From positions 953,076-1,017,075 of the forward strand of contig NZ_NISK01000002.1 in the NCBI RefSeq assembly GCF_002205675.1: a stretch of DNA of 64,000 nucleotides, in the 5' to 3' direction. A program made the position numbers and the translations under genes. The DNA comes from Sphingopyxis bauzanensis. Its GTDB lineage: Bacteria; Pseudomonadota; Alphaproteobacteria; Sphingomonadales; Sphingomonadaceae. This document shows positions 9,410 to 17,199 of the stretch, one piece after another (position 1 is the first letter of the stretch; every line of letters begins with the position of its first letter). The notes under the pieces were generated by a model. That model saw only the letters and a list, made by a program, of their open reading frames with translations. It searched no databases and was not told where the DNA came from.

Positions 9410-9425
9410 TTTAACGAACAACGGG

Positions 9426-9755
9426 TCAGTGCATCGACCCGCCGAGCGCGAGATAGATGTCCGGCCCGATGAGCTGGTGCTCTGCGGCAACCAGCGACCA
9501 GGCCGCTGCAAGCTCGTCGTGATACTCGGCATCGACGATCGCGTCGGCGCTGGCTTCGCCGAAATTGGATTCCTCCCAGGCACGCGCGTGCGCAGCGTCG
9601 GCAGCGCCGGTGATGGCGTTGGCGAGATGGGCCGAGATTTCATAGTGGCTGAGCTTATCGGCGGCGCGGCGGATGCGCGCGACCATAGCCGGATTGTCGA
9701 GTTCGATGCCGTCGACGATATCGGGCATGGCGTCGAAGGGGCGGAATTGCAGCAT
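9426..9755 (-). CDS. Small hypothetical backbone protein
   Basis: A 109-residue acidic, Ala-rich helical protein (MLQFRPFDAMPDIVDG). GGGAGA before the ATG at 9755 fixes the start; a longer frame reaches 9788 but lacks a binding site. It contains AAHARAWEESNFGEAS and ends IYLALGGSMH. No recognised domain. It directly follows ssb (50-base gap), so the two probably share a transcript. Confidence 0.65.
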   Translation of the reverse strand: MLQFRPFDAMPDIVDGIELDNPAMVARIRRAADKLSHYEISAHLANAITGAADAAHARAWEESNFGEASADAIVDAEYHDELAAAWSLVAAEHQLIGPDIYLALGGSMH

Positions 9756-9805
9756 GACGTGTCTCCCATAGAAAAAGGGCGGCCGCAAGCGACCGCCCCG
9801 TGGCG

Positions 9806-10135
9806 TCAGATGAACTTGATCTCATCGGCGATTATGTCGGTGTTGTAGTAGGTGCGGCCGTCGCGCTCGTTGCGGCTGTACCGGATCTCGCCGACGACGA
9901 TCAGTTCATCGCCCTTCTTCTTGTGGCCGCCGACGGACTTGCCGAGACCGCCAAAGGCCTTGACGGTGTGGAACTCGTCCCAGGTTTCCGTGTAGCCGTT
10001 GCCGTCCTTCTGGACCTGGCCGTCCTTGATGACGGGCTTGCTGGTGACGAGGGTGAAGCTGACGCCGCTCTTCGTATCATTGCCGAAGCGGGTGACGTCG
10101 GAAGTGATGCGGCCCGCGAGAAAAACCTTGTTCAT
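9806..10135 (-). CDS. ssb: Single-stranded DNA-binding protein (short SSB, OB fold)
   Basis: A 109-residue SSB homologue: MNKVFLAGRITSDVTRF is the first OB-fold strand pair, the middle carries DEFHTVKAFGGLGKSV, and RDGRTYYNTDIIADEIKF is the last conserved strand. The family's long acidic C-terminal tail (DDDIPF type) is absent, as in several plasmid or phage SSBs, so it may not recruit the host SSB interactome. ATG at 10135 is preceded by GGACAGG. The 5' leader contains nested inverted repeats. It would protect single-stranded DNA during transfer or replication. Confidence 0.9.
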   Translation of the reverse strand: MNKVFLAGRITSDVTRFGNDTKSGVSFTLVTSKPVIKDGQVQKDGNGYTETWDEFHTVKAFGGLGKSVGGHKKKGDELIVVGEIRYSRNERDGRTYYNTDIIADEIKFI

Positions 10136-10145
10136 GTGCCTGTCC

Positions 10146-10193
10146 TTCGCTTGCGCCAGCGGGCCGATCCCGCTGGGATGAACTTCAAGCGAA
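10146..10193 (-). promoter_or_regulatory. Nested inverted repeats in ssb leader
   Basis: TTCGCTTG (10146-10153) pairs with CAAGCGAA (10186-10193), enclosing CAGCGGG (10157-10163)/CCCGCTG (10169-10175). The structure lies 11 bases upstream of the ssb start codon, so it could act as an operator or fold in the mRNA leader. Confidence 0.5.
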
Positions 10194-10198
10194 AGCCC

Positions 10199-10937
10199 GT
10201 GTTCGAGGGCGCGGCGCACCGAGCGCAGCGAGGGGAACTTCGATTTTTCGGGAGGTGCGGGCGGAGGCCGTCAGGCCGACAACACGGCCGGACAATCGAG
10301 GTTGCGCCGGGTCCGCACGGGCGTAGCGTTCATCCCTGACTGCGGGGTCGCCCGAGGTGCCGGGCGGGAGTGTTCACAGGAATGAGGTGTCTTGCGGGTC
10401 ACGCACGGCCCTATCGCCGGCGGTGCGAATCGAAGGCCCACCGTCGGCTCCGGCTCGATATGCAAAACTCGTCCTTGGCCTGGCGGGGGCAATGACTCAC
10501 CGCACCGGTCGGGGTCTGCCCTGCATGGCTGGAGCTCGCGGTGGGCGGGGGCTCCGCGGATGAGCGTGCCCTGCGACTGGCTGATTTGGGAAGCCGGCCG
10601 CAAGGATAGGAGAAACCCCGCCGAGCTCTCGAGCTCGACGGGGCCGGGTCGCTCTTCGGGTCGCGGAAGAGCAGAGACCGGATACCCTGGAAGCGTGAAA
10701 ATGAGATGAAAGGCGCGATGACAATCAGCGCTGTCGACTAGCCTTGTCGCGGGGGCGACAGCGGTCGTCTTCAGATCCACTCAGCCAGAGCGACTATATT
10801 GGACCGAAAAGCCGAAACGGAGCGGGCTCCTATTGGCGAAGAAAAAAGGGCCCGCTTCGCCGGCGAGAGGCGAAGCGAGCCCACTGCCCCGCGCCGGGGC
10901 TCGAAGCGCGGGGATCGGAAGAGGCGGCCGGTTCGAC
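10199..10937. other. Intergenic region; no gene seen
   Basis: About 740 bases without a supported gene. It contains a terminator-like hairpin with CCCCGCCGAGCTC (10616-10628) and GAGCTCGACGGGG (10631-10643), pairing except for one wobble, with no T-tract. Open frames on both strands are low-complexity and lack ribosome binding sites. Confidence 0.45.
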
Positions 10938-11447
10938 CTATTCAGCGGCCTCGGTTTCGCGGGGCTTGCGCTGACGGCGGCCGGGTTCCTGCTGCTCGCC
11001 GCCGAAGCCATGCTCGGCCGAGGATTCGCCAAGACCTTCCTGAACCGGAGGGGCCTCGGTCGCGTCGCCAGGCAGCGGCGGCAGCGCATCATCGGTCTTC
11101 GCAGCGACTTCGGCTGCAAGATCGCGGCGGCGGGTCGGGCGCGACCAGACGAGGTTGAAGGATCCGTCCTCCTGGCGGAAAGCCGAGATGTAGAGCGGAG
11201 CCGCAAGGCTCGGATCCTCGATCTTGCCGTTCAGGAACGATTCGCCGGTGCCGTTCGAGAAGAGCTCGAAGAGCGCGCCGACCCTGACCCACGCCCGCGA
11301 GGCGGAAAGCGCGAGGACTTCATATTTGGGCGCCTTGGGATTGGACGACTGCACTTCGCGCAGGGCAATTGTCATCGCAATCGTGAGCGTTGCGATCTTG
11401 CCGACAAAAATGCCGGCGTCGTTTTGCTTGATCGAACCAATATTCAT
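10938..11447 (-). CDS. DUF736 family protein with disordered tail
   Basis: 169 residues. Residues 1-105 match DUF736: an N-terminal IGSIKQNDAGIFVGKI strand pair, then LNGKIEDPSLAAPLYISAF and GSFNLVWSRPTRR at the end of the domain. The remaining 65 residues are Glu/Pro/Gly-rich and probably disordered. AGGAG precedes the ATG. DUF736 proteins are small plasmid-borne proteins of unknown function, often near anti-restriction genes. Part of the leftward backbone block; carries the shared purine/hairpin leader. Confidence 0.85.
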   Translation of the reverse strand: MNIGSIKQNDAGIFVGKIATLTIAMTIALREVQSSNPKAPKYEVLALSASRAWVRVGALFELFSNGTGESFLNGKIEDPSLAAPLYISAFRQEDGSFNLVWSRPTRRRDLAAEVAAKTDDALPPLPGDATEAPPVQEGLGESSAEHGFGGEQQEPGRRQRKPRETEAAE

Positions 11448-11520
11448 GGAAGGTCTCCTGGATGATGGCCCCGGACCTCATGTCCGGACCACCCTCCAAG
11501 CTCCTCCTTTCCTCCTCGGC
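11448..11520 (-). promoter_or_regulatory. Shared leader: purine tract, hairpin, RBS (DUF736 gene)
   Basis: Read leftward: a purine run (11501-11518), then the hairpin CCGGAC (11471-11476)/GTCCGG (11482-11487), then CAGGAGACC before the ATG. The same order occurs before at least seven other genes in the window. Confidence 0.5.
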
Positions 11521-11687
11521 CGTTCGGCCGAGCGGGCGCGCGAGCGCCCATTTCCGGGGCACGCGAACGCGGCCTCGGGATGCCCAAGGGGCTGTTGGAC
11601 CTCCAATCAGAGGTCCAGAGAGCGATCATGGATAGCTAGGAAGGCGCTACCAACGCTGGCATCGGCAGGCGAAATGCGGACGCCGAT

Positions 11688-11885
11688 CTACCTAGGGCGG
11701 GACCGGCGCTTTGGCGGACCAGCATGGTCGGCCGACACTTCGAGATCTATCGCGAGTTGCGTCAGCGTGCGATGGGCACCCAGGCGTTGCAGGCCGTCCA
11801 TGCGCGTGTCGCGGGTAAGGCCGGCGATGCGCGACCGGACGAGCGAGGCAGCAACACGCAGCGTATGAGGATCGATCTCGGCCAT
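11688..11885 (-). CDS. Small hypothetical protein
   Basis: A 65-residue basic protein (MAEIDPHTLRVAASLVRSR) with an amphipathic N-terminal half and an Arg/Pro-rich tail. No motif recognised and no clear ribosome binding site, but its codon pattern and position in the leftward block make it plausible. Could be spurious. Confidence 0.4.
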   Translation of the reverse strand: MAEIDPHTLRVAASLVRSRIAGLTRDTRMDGLQRLGAHRTLTQLAIDLEVSADHAGPPKRRSRPR

Positions 11886-12103
11886 CGAATCGTTATAGCA
11901 GATTGTCCGAGCCGCGGCGAGGAAAGGGTGTCAGGCGGCCTCGGTGTGGGCAGGCCGCCAGAGCTGGATAAGTGCGACGATTTCGTCGCTCCGTATGCGG
12001 TGCTCCACTTTCGGCGCGCTGCGGGATAAGACCATCTGAACATGCCGGTTCAGGGGATTCAAGCGTAGAGTTCTGATAGATCGAGGTACGTGCCGTTCCG
12101 AAA

Positions 12104-12436
12104 TCAGTGAATCGACCCGAAGAGGCGTCGTTTCATTTCGGACTGCAAGGCGCCATCGGCGGAATCGCGCCCTGCTCGCATCTCTGTCTCAAGCAGCGAC
12201 GCCAGCGTGTCCGGCACGTCGGCGAAGGGGGCGATGACAGCGATGGCGGCCTCGGGCGTTGCTAGCTCGCCGGGCTCGGTTCCGACCCAGAGGGTCGCCT
12301 CGCCCTTATCCGGCCCAGCCTCGGTACGGGCGAAGACCTGCGCGAAGAAGGTTTGAAGGGGGCGATCCCAACCAACAACGATAGCGACAATTTCCGGCTG
12401 GTCCGGCCTCGGGGTGAGAATATGGCGGCTCATCAT
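12104..12436 (-). CDS. Small hypothetical protein (third gene of GHKL operon)
   Basis: 110 residues starting MMSRHILTPRPDQPEIVAI, a Val/Ile strand followed by WDRPLQTFFAQVF and an acidic helical end. GAGGAG lies six bases before the ATG at 12436. Its start overlaps the stop of the 63-residue gene upstream (ATGATGA), so it is translationally coupled to it and to the ATPase. Function unknown. Confidence 0.65.
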   Translation of the reverse strand: MMSRHILTPRPDQPEIVAIVVGWDRPLQTFFAQVFARTEAGPDKGEATLWVGTEPGELATPEAAIAVIAPFADVPDTLASLLETEMRAGRDSADGALQSEMKRRLFGSIH

Positions 12437-12624
12437 TTGCTCCTCGCAACGCGGTGATCGAGATGGCGGGCAGCCCCTGAGGCGCTGGCGAGCGCCCGGC
12501 GCGCGGCCGCGACAGCACGAGGTGATCCGCATTGGCGCAAGAGATCGCGCGCGGTGCGCAAATGGTCAATCGCTGCGGCCATGCGCTGGCGGTCCGTGGG
12601 ATCGGCTGGTCGAATGACCCTCAT
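12433..12624 (-). CDS. Small Arg/Ala-rich protein (second gene of GHKL operon)
   Basis: A 63-residue basic, helical protein (MRVIRPADPTDRQRMAAA). Its ATG overlaps the ATPase stop codon (ATGA) and its stop overlaps the next start, so it is locked between two genes. The start at 12624 is chosen on that coupling; the frame is open further upstream inside the ATPase gene. Perhaps an accessory subunit of the ATPase; unproven. Confidence 0.6.
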   Translation of the reverse strand: MRVIRPADPTDRQRMAAAIDHLRTARDLLRQCGSPRAVAAARRALASASGAARHLDHRVARSK

Positions 12625-14312
12625 GGATTGAGGTCCTCCGCCGGGTTCGGGACGACGGCCTCGGGAGGGTCGGACAGGGGCGGCTCGAACCGGACGTCGA
12701 GCCTCGCGCGATCGATGGAGGCGAAGAGCCGGCGGCCTTCGGGCACGAACCATTGGACGTGATCGGAAAGAATGGCGCGGGTCTTCTCGATGAGCGCGGC
12801 ATCTTCGCCTTCGAGCAGGCTGGTTGCGATTTCACGCGCATCGGCAAGGAAGCGGTTGTTCTGGGTTTCCCAGCTGTCAGCATCGCTGTCCGAGCTAGCC
12901 GAAAAACAGGCGCCCTCCAGCAGGCGCAACAGATCGCCCGCGCTTAGGCCCTCCTTCGAAGGGAAGATGATGCGGGCGTCGTCGAGACAGCAATGCCAAC
13001 TTTCGTCGAAGACTATGGCGACCGGCGCGGGTACGGTGATCGTGTCCGCTGGCACGTTCGAGATTTCGACGAGCAGGTTCAGATTTTCAACAAGGCCGCT
13101 TTCGGGCGCATCAACCGTCTCGCTGTCGAAGATATGGACGGCGCCGTCTTGGTCGAACGTAAAGCGAAGGCCGCTGATCCGCGTAAGACGGTCGTACCAG
13201 TGATAGCCAGCCATCGATGCATCGGCAGCCGCGAGCCGTCCGGCGAACCGCGGATCCTTGGCGAGGGCAAATGCGGCGCACTGTTCGATGGCTGGCCCGA
13301 AATGATCCATGAGAATAGGCTCGCCCGCGAGGGACAATTCATGGTCGAGGTCGCTGTCGCTGTCGGCCTGCGCTGGAGTCCAGGGTTCGAGGATCGGACT
13401 TGCCGGCGGCAGATGAACGCCGAGCGCCTCGGCGTCGCACCAGCTTGTGTGCGACAGGCGATGGGACCCCAGCGACTGAATATGGCGGTAGATGGCAATG
13501 CGGATTGCGGTGCGGAGGTTTTCCAGAGCCGAATTCTCGACCACCTCCTTGCGCGCGGGCAAGACGAGCTGGATTTGCGGCGCGTCGACGATGTCTACCT
13601 TCGCCGACCATTGCCGGTCGCGTTCGATGATCATCGGGAGTCGGCAAGAGGTCGTCACGCCATGGAAATTGATGGCGCTCGCGCGATGCAGGTGCCTGGG
13701 ATCGCGATAGATGCCGATCCGGACGCCATCGCGTTCCACGATCGTTTCGGCGCCGGTCAGCCAATCCTCCCGGGGAATGGGAACGCCGTGGAGTCGAACT
13801 TCGATCGGCGCGTAACACGCGGCTTGCTGCGCGGCGCGGTCGAGGCTGAAAGCCCAGGGGCTCTCGAGTTCAAAGCGAAAGCATGTGCCGACAGGGTGGC
13901 CAATCGCCGTTACCGCGATCGGCGCCGCGCTCTCCCAATCATCCGGTCCGATGTCGATCCGCCATCCGGTCTTGCTGCCCGGGGCGCGCGAGCTGACCTC
14001 GAGGCGTCGCCCGGCGAGGCTGAAGACGCCCATGCCGGCGGGATCCTCGCGCGCCATGAGCGCATTGTCCCAGCCGGAACCGCCGAAGGCGAGGAGCACC
14101 GACGGGTCTTCGATGCCGGCGCCGTTGTCGGTGACGCTGAGCCAGGTTCTCCCATTGTGCTCGCTGGTGGTGAGTTCGAGTAGGGAGGCACCCGCGCGCC
14201 GGGCATTCTGAATGAGCTCGGCGAGGACGTCGCCGATCGTGTTGTTGAACAGGCGCGTGACCTTGGTGATCGCGTCCTGGCTGATGCTCGTTGAAATCGT
14301 GCGGGGCAACAT
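12621..14312 (-). CDS. GHKL-type (Hsp90/MutL/MORC-like) ATPase
   Basis: 563 residues. The N-terminal 200 form a Bergerat ATP-binding fold: N-box Glu32 and Asn36 in ELIQNARRAGA, the G1 box DNGAGI (62-67) and a G2-like GMGVFSLA (93-100). A transducer-like part (PRKEVVENSALENL) follows at about 245-265; the last 250 residues are unknown. GHKL enzymes couple ATP binding to clamp closing in chaperones, MutL, gyrase and MORC proteins. First gene of a coupled three-gene unit; GGAGAC precedes the ATG. Its target is unknown, but a DNA clamp role fits the element. Confidence 0.75.
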   Translation of the reverse strand: MLPRTISTSISQDAITKVTRLFNNTIGDVLAELIQNARRAGASLLELTTSEHNGRTWLSVTDNGAGIEDPSVLLAFGGSGWDNALMAREDPAGMGVFSLAGRRLEVSSRAPGSKTGWRIDIGPDDWESAAPIAVTAIGHPVGTCFRFELESPWAFSLDRAAQQAACYAPIEVRLHGVPIPREDWLTGAETIVERDGVRIGIYRDPRHLHRASAINFHGVTTSCRLPMIIERDRQWSAKVDIVDAPQIQLVLPARKEVVENSALENLRTAIRIAIYRHIQSLGSHRLSHTSWCDAEALGVHLPPASPILEPWTPAQADSDSDLDHELSLAGEPILMDHFGPAIEQCAAFALAKDPRFAGRLAAADASMAGYHWYDRLTRISGLRFTFDQDGAVHIFDSETVDAPESGLVENLNLLVEISNVPADTITVPAPVAIVFDESWHCCLDDARIIFPSKEGLSAGDLLRLLEGACFSASSDSDADSWETQNNRFLADAREIATSLLEGEDAALIEKTRAILSDHVQWFVPEGRRLFASIDRARLDVRFEPPLSDPPEAVVPNPAEDLNP

Positions 14313-14420
14313 GCGTGTCTCCGTGGAAAAGGGGCCGTCATCGAAAAATCGTGTTTCAGCGGCGACGCGGGGACGAGGGGCTCGCGCCCGATCGCGGTCC
14401 CGCGTCGCCGGCAGCGCGGG

Positions 14421-14855
14421 CTAGTCGATGGCGCTGCCGATCTCCGCGGCCTCGGGATGCCCTCGCGCGAATTCGTAGAGCCGGTGAAAGGCATCGCCGA
14501 GCAGCGGGTCCTGATGGGTGATGGCGAGATCTGACAGGGTGAACAGCGTGGCAATGATCCCCGCCGCATCGGCGCTGACCTCGCCCTCATATCCGTTCCC
14601 GTCCCACGATATCCGAAGCCGATCCTGCGACTTGGGCGCGAGATAGAGCGGCTCGCCTCCTCGTTCGTAGAATTCCCAGAATCCTCCGCCATAGTCGGCG
14701 GGACTGAGCCGCCGCATGGTGGCGAAGAGCTGGGTCTCGGCCATGAAGAAATGCTGCTCCCCGAACAGGCGGGGAAGAAAGGTGATCCGCTGGGTGTCGG
14801 GAACGACCGTGGCGGCCGGAAGAGTGGGATGCGGGGAGGATGCGGGAATGGACAT
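14421..14855 (-). CDS. ardB: ArdB/KlcA-type anti-restriction protein
   Basis: A 144-residue protein with ArdB/KlcA features: ITFLPRLFGEQHFFMAETQ, then LSPADYGGGFWEFYERGG (the conserved Y-GG-W-E-F-Y block), then LYLAPKSQDRLRI and a C-terminal helical part. ArdB proteins protect incoming plasmids from type I restriction without mimicking DNA. ATG at 14855 follows GGAGACC; upstream in-frame codons lack a site. Carries the shared leader. Together with ArdC at 44-45 kb it gives the element two unrelated anti-restriction routes. Confidence 0.88.
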   Translation of the reverse strand: MSIPASSPHPTLPAATVVPDTQRITFLPRLFGEQHFFMAETQLFATMRRLSPADYGGGFWEFYERGGEPLYLAPKSQDRLRISWDGNGYEGEVSADAAGIIATLFTLSDLAITHQDPLLGDAFHRLYEFARGHPEAAEIGSAID

Positions 14856-14945
14856 GACAGGTCTCCGAAGACTGAGGGGTCGGGCGGCCAGGCTGCTGCC
14901 CTTCGGCGGCATCCGGTCCTCTTCCCCATCACCCCCTCCCCTTCG
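14856..14945 (-). promoter_or_regulatory. Shared leader: purine tract and RBS (ardB)
   Basis: Read leftward: a purine tract (GAAGGGGAGGGGG and GGGGAAGAGG, 14917-14945), a GC-rich foldable spacer, then CGGAGACC before the ATG. The hairpin here is less clear than in the other copies. Confidence 0.45.
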
Positions 14946-15042
14946 ACCTGTGATGTGCCTCCCGGCCTCGCTGCGATGGCGTGCGGCCTCGGGCGGCTAT
15001 CACGGGAGCAGGCCCGAACGGGTAGCAGGTTCGGAAGTGGCG

Positions 15043-15590
15043 CTAGGCCGCAGGCAGACCGGCGTTGAAGGCGGTGAGCCAGTCCGACATGGCGGGGCGG
15101 TCGGGAAGCGGGACATGCGAGGCAATGTCCTGGAAGCGGACGAGATCGGCGGGTGCATCGCGGATGATTGGATCGATCTCAGCGCTTGGCAGAAGAGCCT
15201 CGGCGCGAATGAAGTCGGTCATGCGCCCAGGTCTCGTACGCGTCGATTTGCGCCACAGGCCCTTGACGGTTCGTAGGCGCGGCGCGGCGCGCGCCTCGAC
15301 AAGAATGATGAGGCGCAGACACCAGGCCGGAAGGGCGCGGACCTCGTCGGGCTTCATCGCCCGCAGATGAAGCAGCTCGATTTCGGTGGGAGGGGGAGCC
15401 CGGCGGCTTCGATGCGAGCCGTGCAGCGCGCGCGGTCCCAGCCCCATTCACGTAAGGGGTAACGACAGTCGAAGAGGTTATTTTCGAGTCCCGCGGCGTG
15501 GCTATTTCGGCGTGTGTCGGCGGGCGATGCATCATAGACATGGGTCGCTCCGGGGCTCTCGCGCAGCAGACCTGCGCAAAAGGCCCCACC
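15043..15590 (-). pseudogene. Broken PAPS-reductase-like gene (5' truncated, frameshifted)
   Basis: Two leftward frames join to read one protein. The upstream frame gives HVYDASPADTRRNSHAAG, CRYPLREWGWDR and LPLPPKSSCFIC, typical of the C-terminal half of phosphoadenosine-phosphosulfate-reductase-like proteins on plasmids and islands. It ends in a stop at 15354. The continuation (AMKPDEVRALPAWCLRL) is in the next frame and ends at 15043. Restoring one G in the GGGCG near 15360 would rejoin them. Before about 15590 the homology stops and no N-terminal half or start codon exists, so the gene is truncated as well. A sequencing error could explain the frameshift but not the missing N-terminus. 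Confidence 0.65.
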
Positions 15591-15646
15591 CGCCTCCCCT
15601 CGCCTCTCAGTCGTGCGCCGCCGCCAGGCGCGGCGCGCTCTGATGA

Positions 15647-15889
15647 TCAATCGTCCGGCTCGAGGTCCGAGGTGCGATCGTAGAGATCGAAGAAGAGGCC
15701 AAGCGCCGCGGCCTCGGAATCGCCGAGGTCCCGGTGGTCGTCGGCGTCCGGACCGCTCGCGATCTCGATCACCGGATCGACTGAAATGACCTCGCCGGTG
15801 GGCAGCCTGTATTGATTGGTGGCTCCGTCCAGCGGACATGAGGCGTCCGGGACCTGTAGCGAACCGGCGATCTGAAAATTGATGCGCAT
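15647..15889 (-). CDS. Small acidic hypothetical protein
   Basis: 80 residues beginning MRINFQIAGSLQVPDASC and strongly acidic towards the C-terminus (ASGPDADDHRDLGDSEAA, ending SDLEPDD). The pattern of short strands followed by acidic helix could suit a DNA mimic or adaptor, but that is speculation. GGAG lies 13 bases before the ATG. It precedes the broken PAPS-reductase-like gene. Confidence 0.55.
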   Translation of the reverse strand: MRINFQIAGSLQVPDASCPLDGATNQYRLPTGEVISVDPVIEIASGPDADDHRDLGDSEAAALGLFFDLYDRTSDLEPDD

Positions 15890-15966
15890 GGCGGGAGAAG
15901 CTCCTGCGGCCCGCGACAAAGCGGAGCGAGCATGGTTAGAAGCCGACGGCCGGCGAACGGGATGGT

Positions 15967-17199
15967 CTATCGACCAGCCGCCGGCACTGGCTCGGCGGAA
16001 AGAAGGGCCTCGAGGGTAATAGTGTGTCGCGGTCGGCGACCGAACTGAAAGCCGTGTTTAGTGGCATATTTGCTGAGCGACATCGGCTTTCGGCCGAGTG
16101 CTGCCGCGAGATCGGCAATCGATATCCCGGTCCGGAACGCGATGCAGAGCGCTTGGGTCTCGGTGTCCGTGAACGGCCGGATATAGCCGTGAACGAGGCC
16201 AAGACTGTTCGCGCGCGATGTGATCGCGGCCTTGGTTCGGCCGAGCTTCGCCGCCAGCGCCTTCGTTGGCAGGCGCCCATAGTCCTCGCGCATCGTGCGT
16301 TCGTCGGCCTCGGTCCAGTCGGGACCGAGCCGCCAGCCGTTCCGATTGGCGTGACTGCCGCGCAGTTGGAGATAGTCGGCGCGGTGGCGAAGCGATCCGG
16401 TGGAGCGCCCGAGCTGTTGCTTCAGCGGGGTTAGACTCAGGCCCTGCGCATAGGCACGGGTGAGCAGCGCGTCTTCTTCTGCGGACCATGGGCGTCCCCA
16501 GCCGCGACCATAGCCGAGCTTACGGATCGCGGGTCCGAAGCCGCGGATCGTCCGTTCGGGGAAGCCTTCGGCGACCATCATCGCCATGATCGCGTGATAG
16601 CGATGCCCGGCCTCGGCCAGCTCAAGCGCGCGGGCTGTCTCCTCGGCCGACCAACATGGCGGGTGATGGGCATGGACGATGCCGAGGAGGCCGGCACGGC
16701 TGGAGATGCCGCCGAGCGGGCGGCCGATCAGCGTGCCGAGCTGGCGCAGAGGCACGCCGCGGCGATAACCCTCGACGAGCTGCGCGTCTTCCCACCCGGT
16801 CCAGTCCGGTGGGTTCACGTCGGTGAGATCGAGAAAGCCCGCGCGCGCATAGACGGCAGCGCAGGATCGGCCGAGATGGGACGCGATCGCCGCCGTTGGA
16901 TCGCTGCCGTAGCGCCGGACGAGTTCCGCGTCGTCAAATTCGGTCCAGGGGCGGGCTGAGTTGCGGCGCAGACCAAAGAGCGTCACGCGCTCGGCGACAG
17001 CAGCGCGGCCTCGCCCGATTTCGGCAGCGATATCGGCGAGTGCTGCGTCGGCGGCGAAGAGCACCCGCAGCCGATCGGATTCCTGAGGGGTCCATGCGTC
17101 GGCGCGATAGGCCATTTCGCGCAATGCGGCGCTCGGTGCCATAGGCGCCGGCGCCGAGGCGAGCTCGACGAGATCGGCGTGAAGGTCGAGCGCGCTCAT
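15967..17199 (-). CDS. Seven-repeat Myb/GcrA-like helix-turn-helix protein
   Basis: 410 residues built almost wholly of seven tandem repeats of about 45-50 residues. Each begins with Trp (or Phe) and an acidic pair, e.g. WTPQESDRL, WTEFDDAEL, WTGWEDAQL, WSAEETARAL, WSAEEDALL, WTEADERTM, FTDTETQAL, and ends with a recognition-helix-like IGRGRAAV or LGRSTGSL and a GL/GY turn. This is the pattern of SANT/Myb or GcrA-type DNA-binding helices. The ATG at 17199 overlaps the stop of the HerA-like ATPase (ATGA), so the two are coupled. It probably binds DNA over an extended site; the partner and target are unknown. Confidence 0.75.
   Translation of the reverse strand: MSALDLHADLVELASAPAPMAPSAALREMAYRADAWTPQESDRLRVLFAADAALADIAAEIGRGRAAVAERVTLFGLRRNSARPWTEFDDAELVRRYGSDPTAAIASHLGRSCAAVYARAGFLDLTDVNPPDWTGWEDAQLVEGYRRGVPLRQLGTLIGRPLGGISSRAGLLGIVHAHHPPCWSAEETARALELAEAGHRYHAIMAMMVAEGFPERTIRGFGPAIRKLGYGRGWGRPWSAEEDALLTRAYAQGLSLTPLKQQLGRSTGSLRHRADYLQLRGSHANRNGWRLGPDWTEADERTMREDYGRLPTKALAAKLGRTKAAITSRANSLGLVHGYIRPFTDTETQALCIAFRTGISIADLAAALGRKPMSLSKYATKHGFQFGRRPRHTITLEALLSAEPVPAAGR

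Larger units (their letters stand above)
8767..9425. other. Long non-coding stretch with strong hairpins
   Basis: About 660 bases with no believable gene. From about 9010 onward the sequence is full of short inverted repeats, including the perfect 16-base stem at 9161-9204 and GAGCC-GAA-GGCTC near 9232-9246, ending in a terminator-like hairpin. It could be a structured RNA or a site acted on by replication or transfer proteins. I recognise no named RNA family. Confidence 0.45.

Noticed and set aside
10616..10643. Hairpin near 10.6 kb as a rho-independent terminator
   Set aside because: No T-tract on either strand and no gene end nearby; noted only as a hairpin.
12993..14183. A 396-codon plus-strand frame
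   Set aside because: Exact antisense shadow of the GHKL ATPase gene with no domain of its own.
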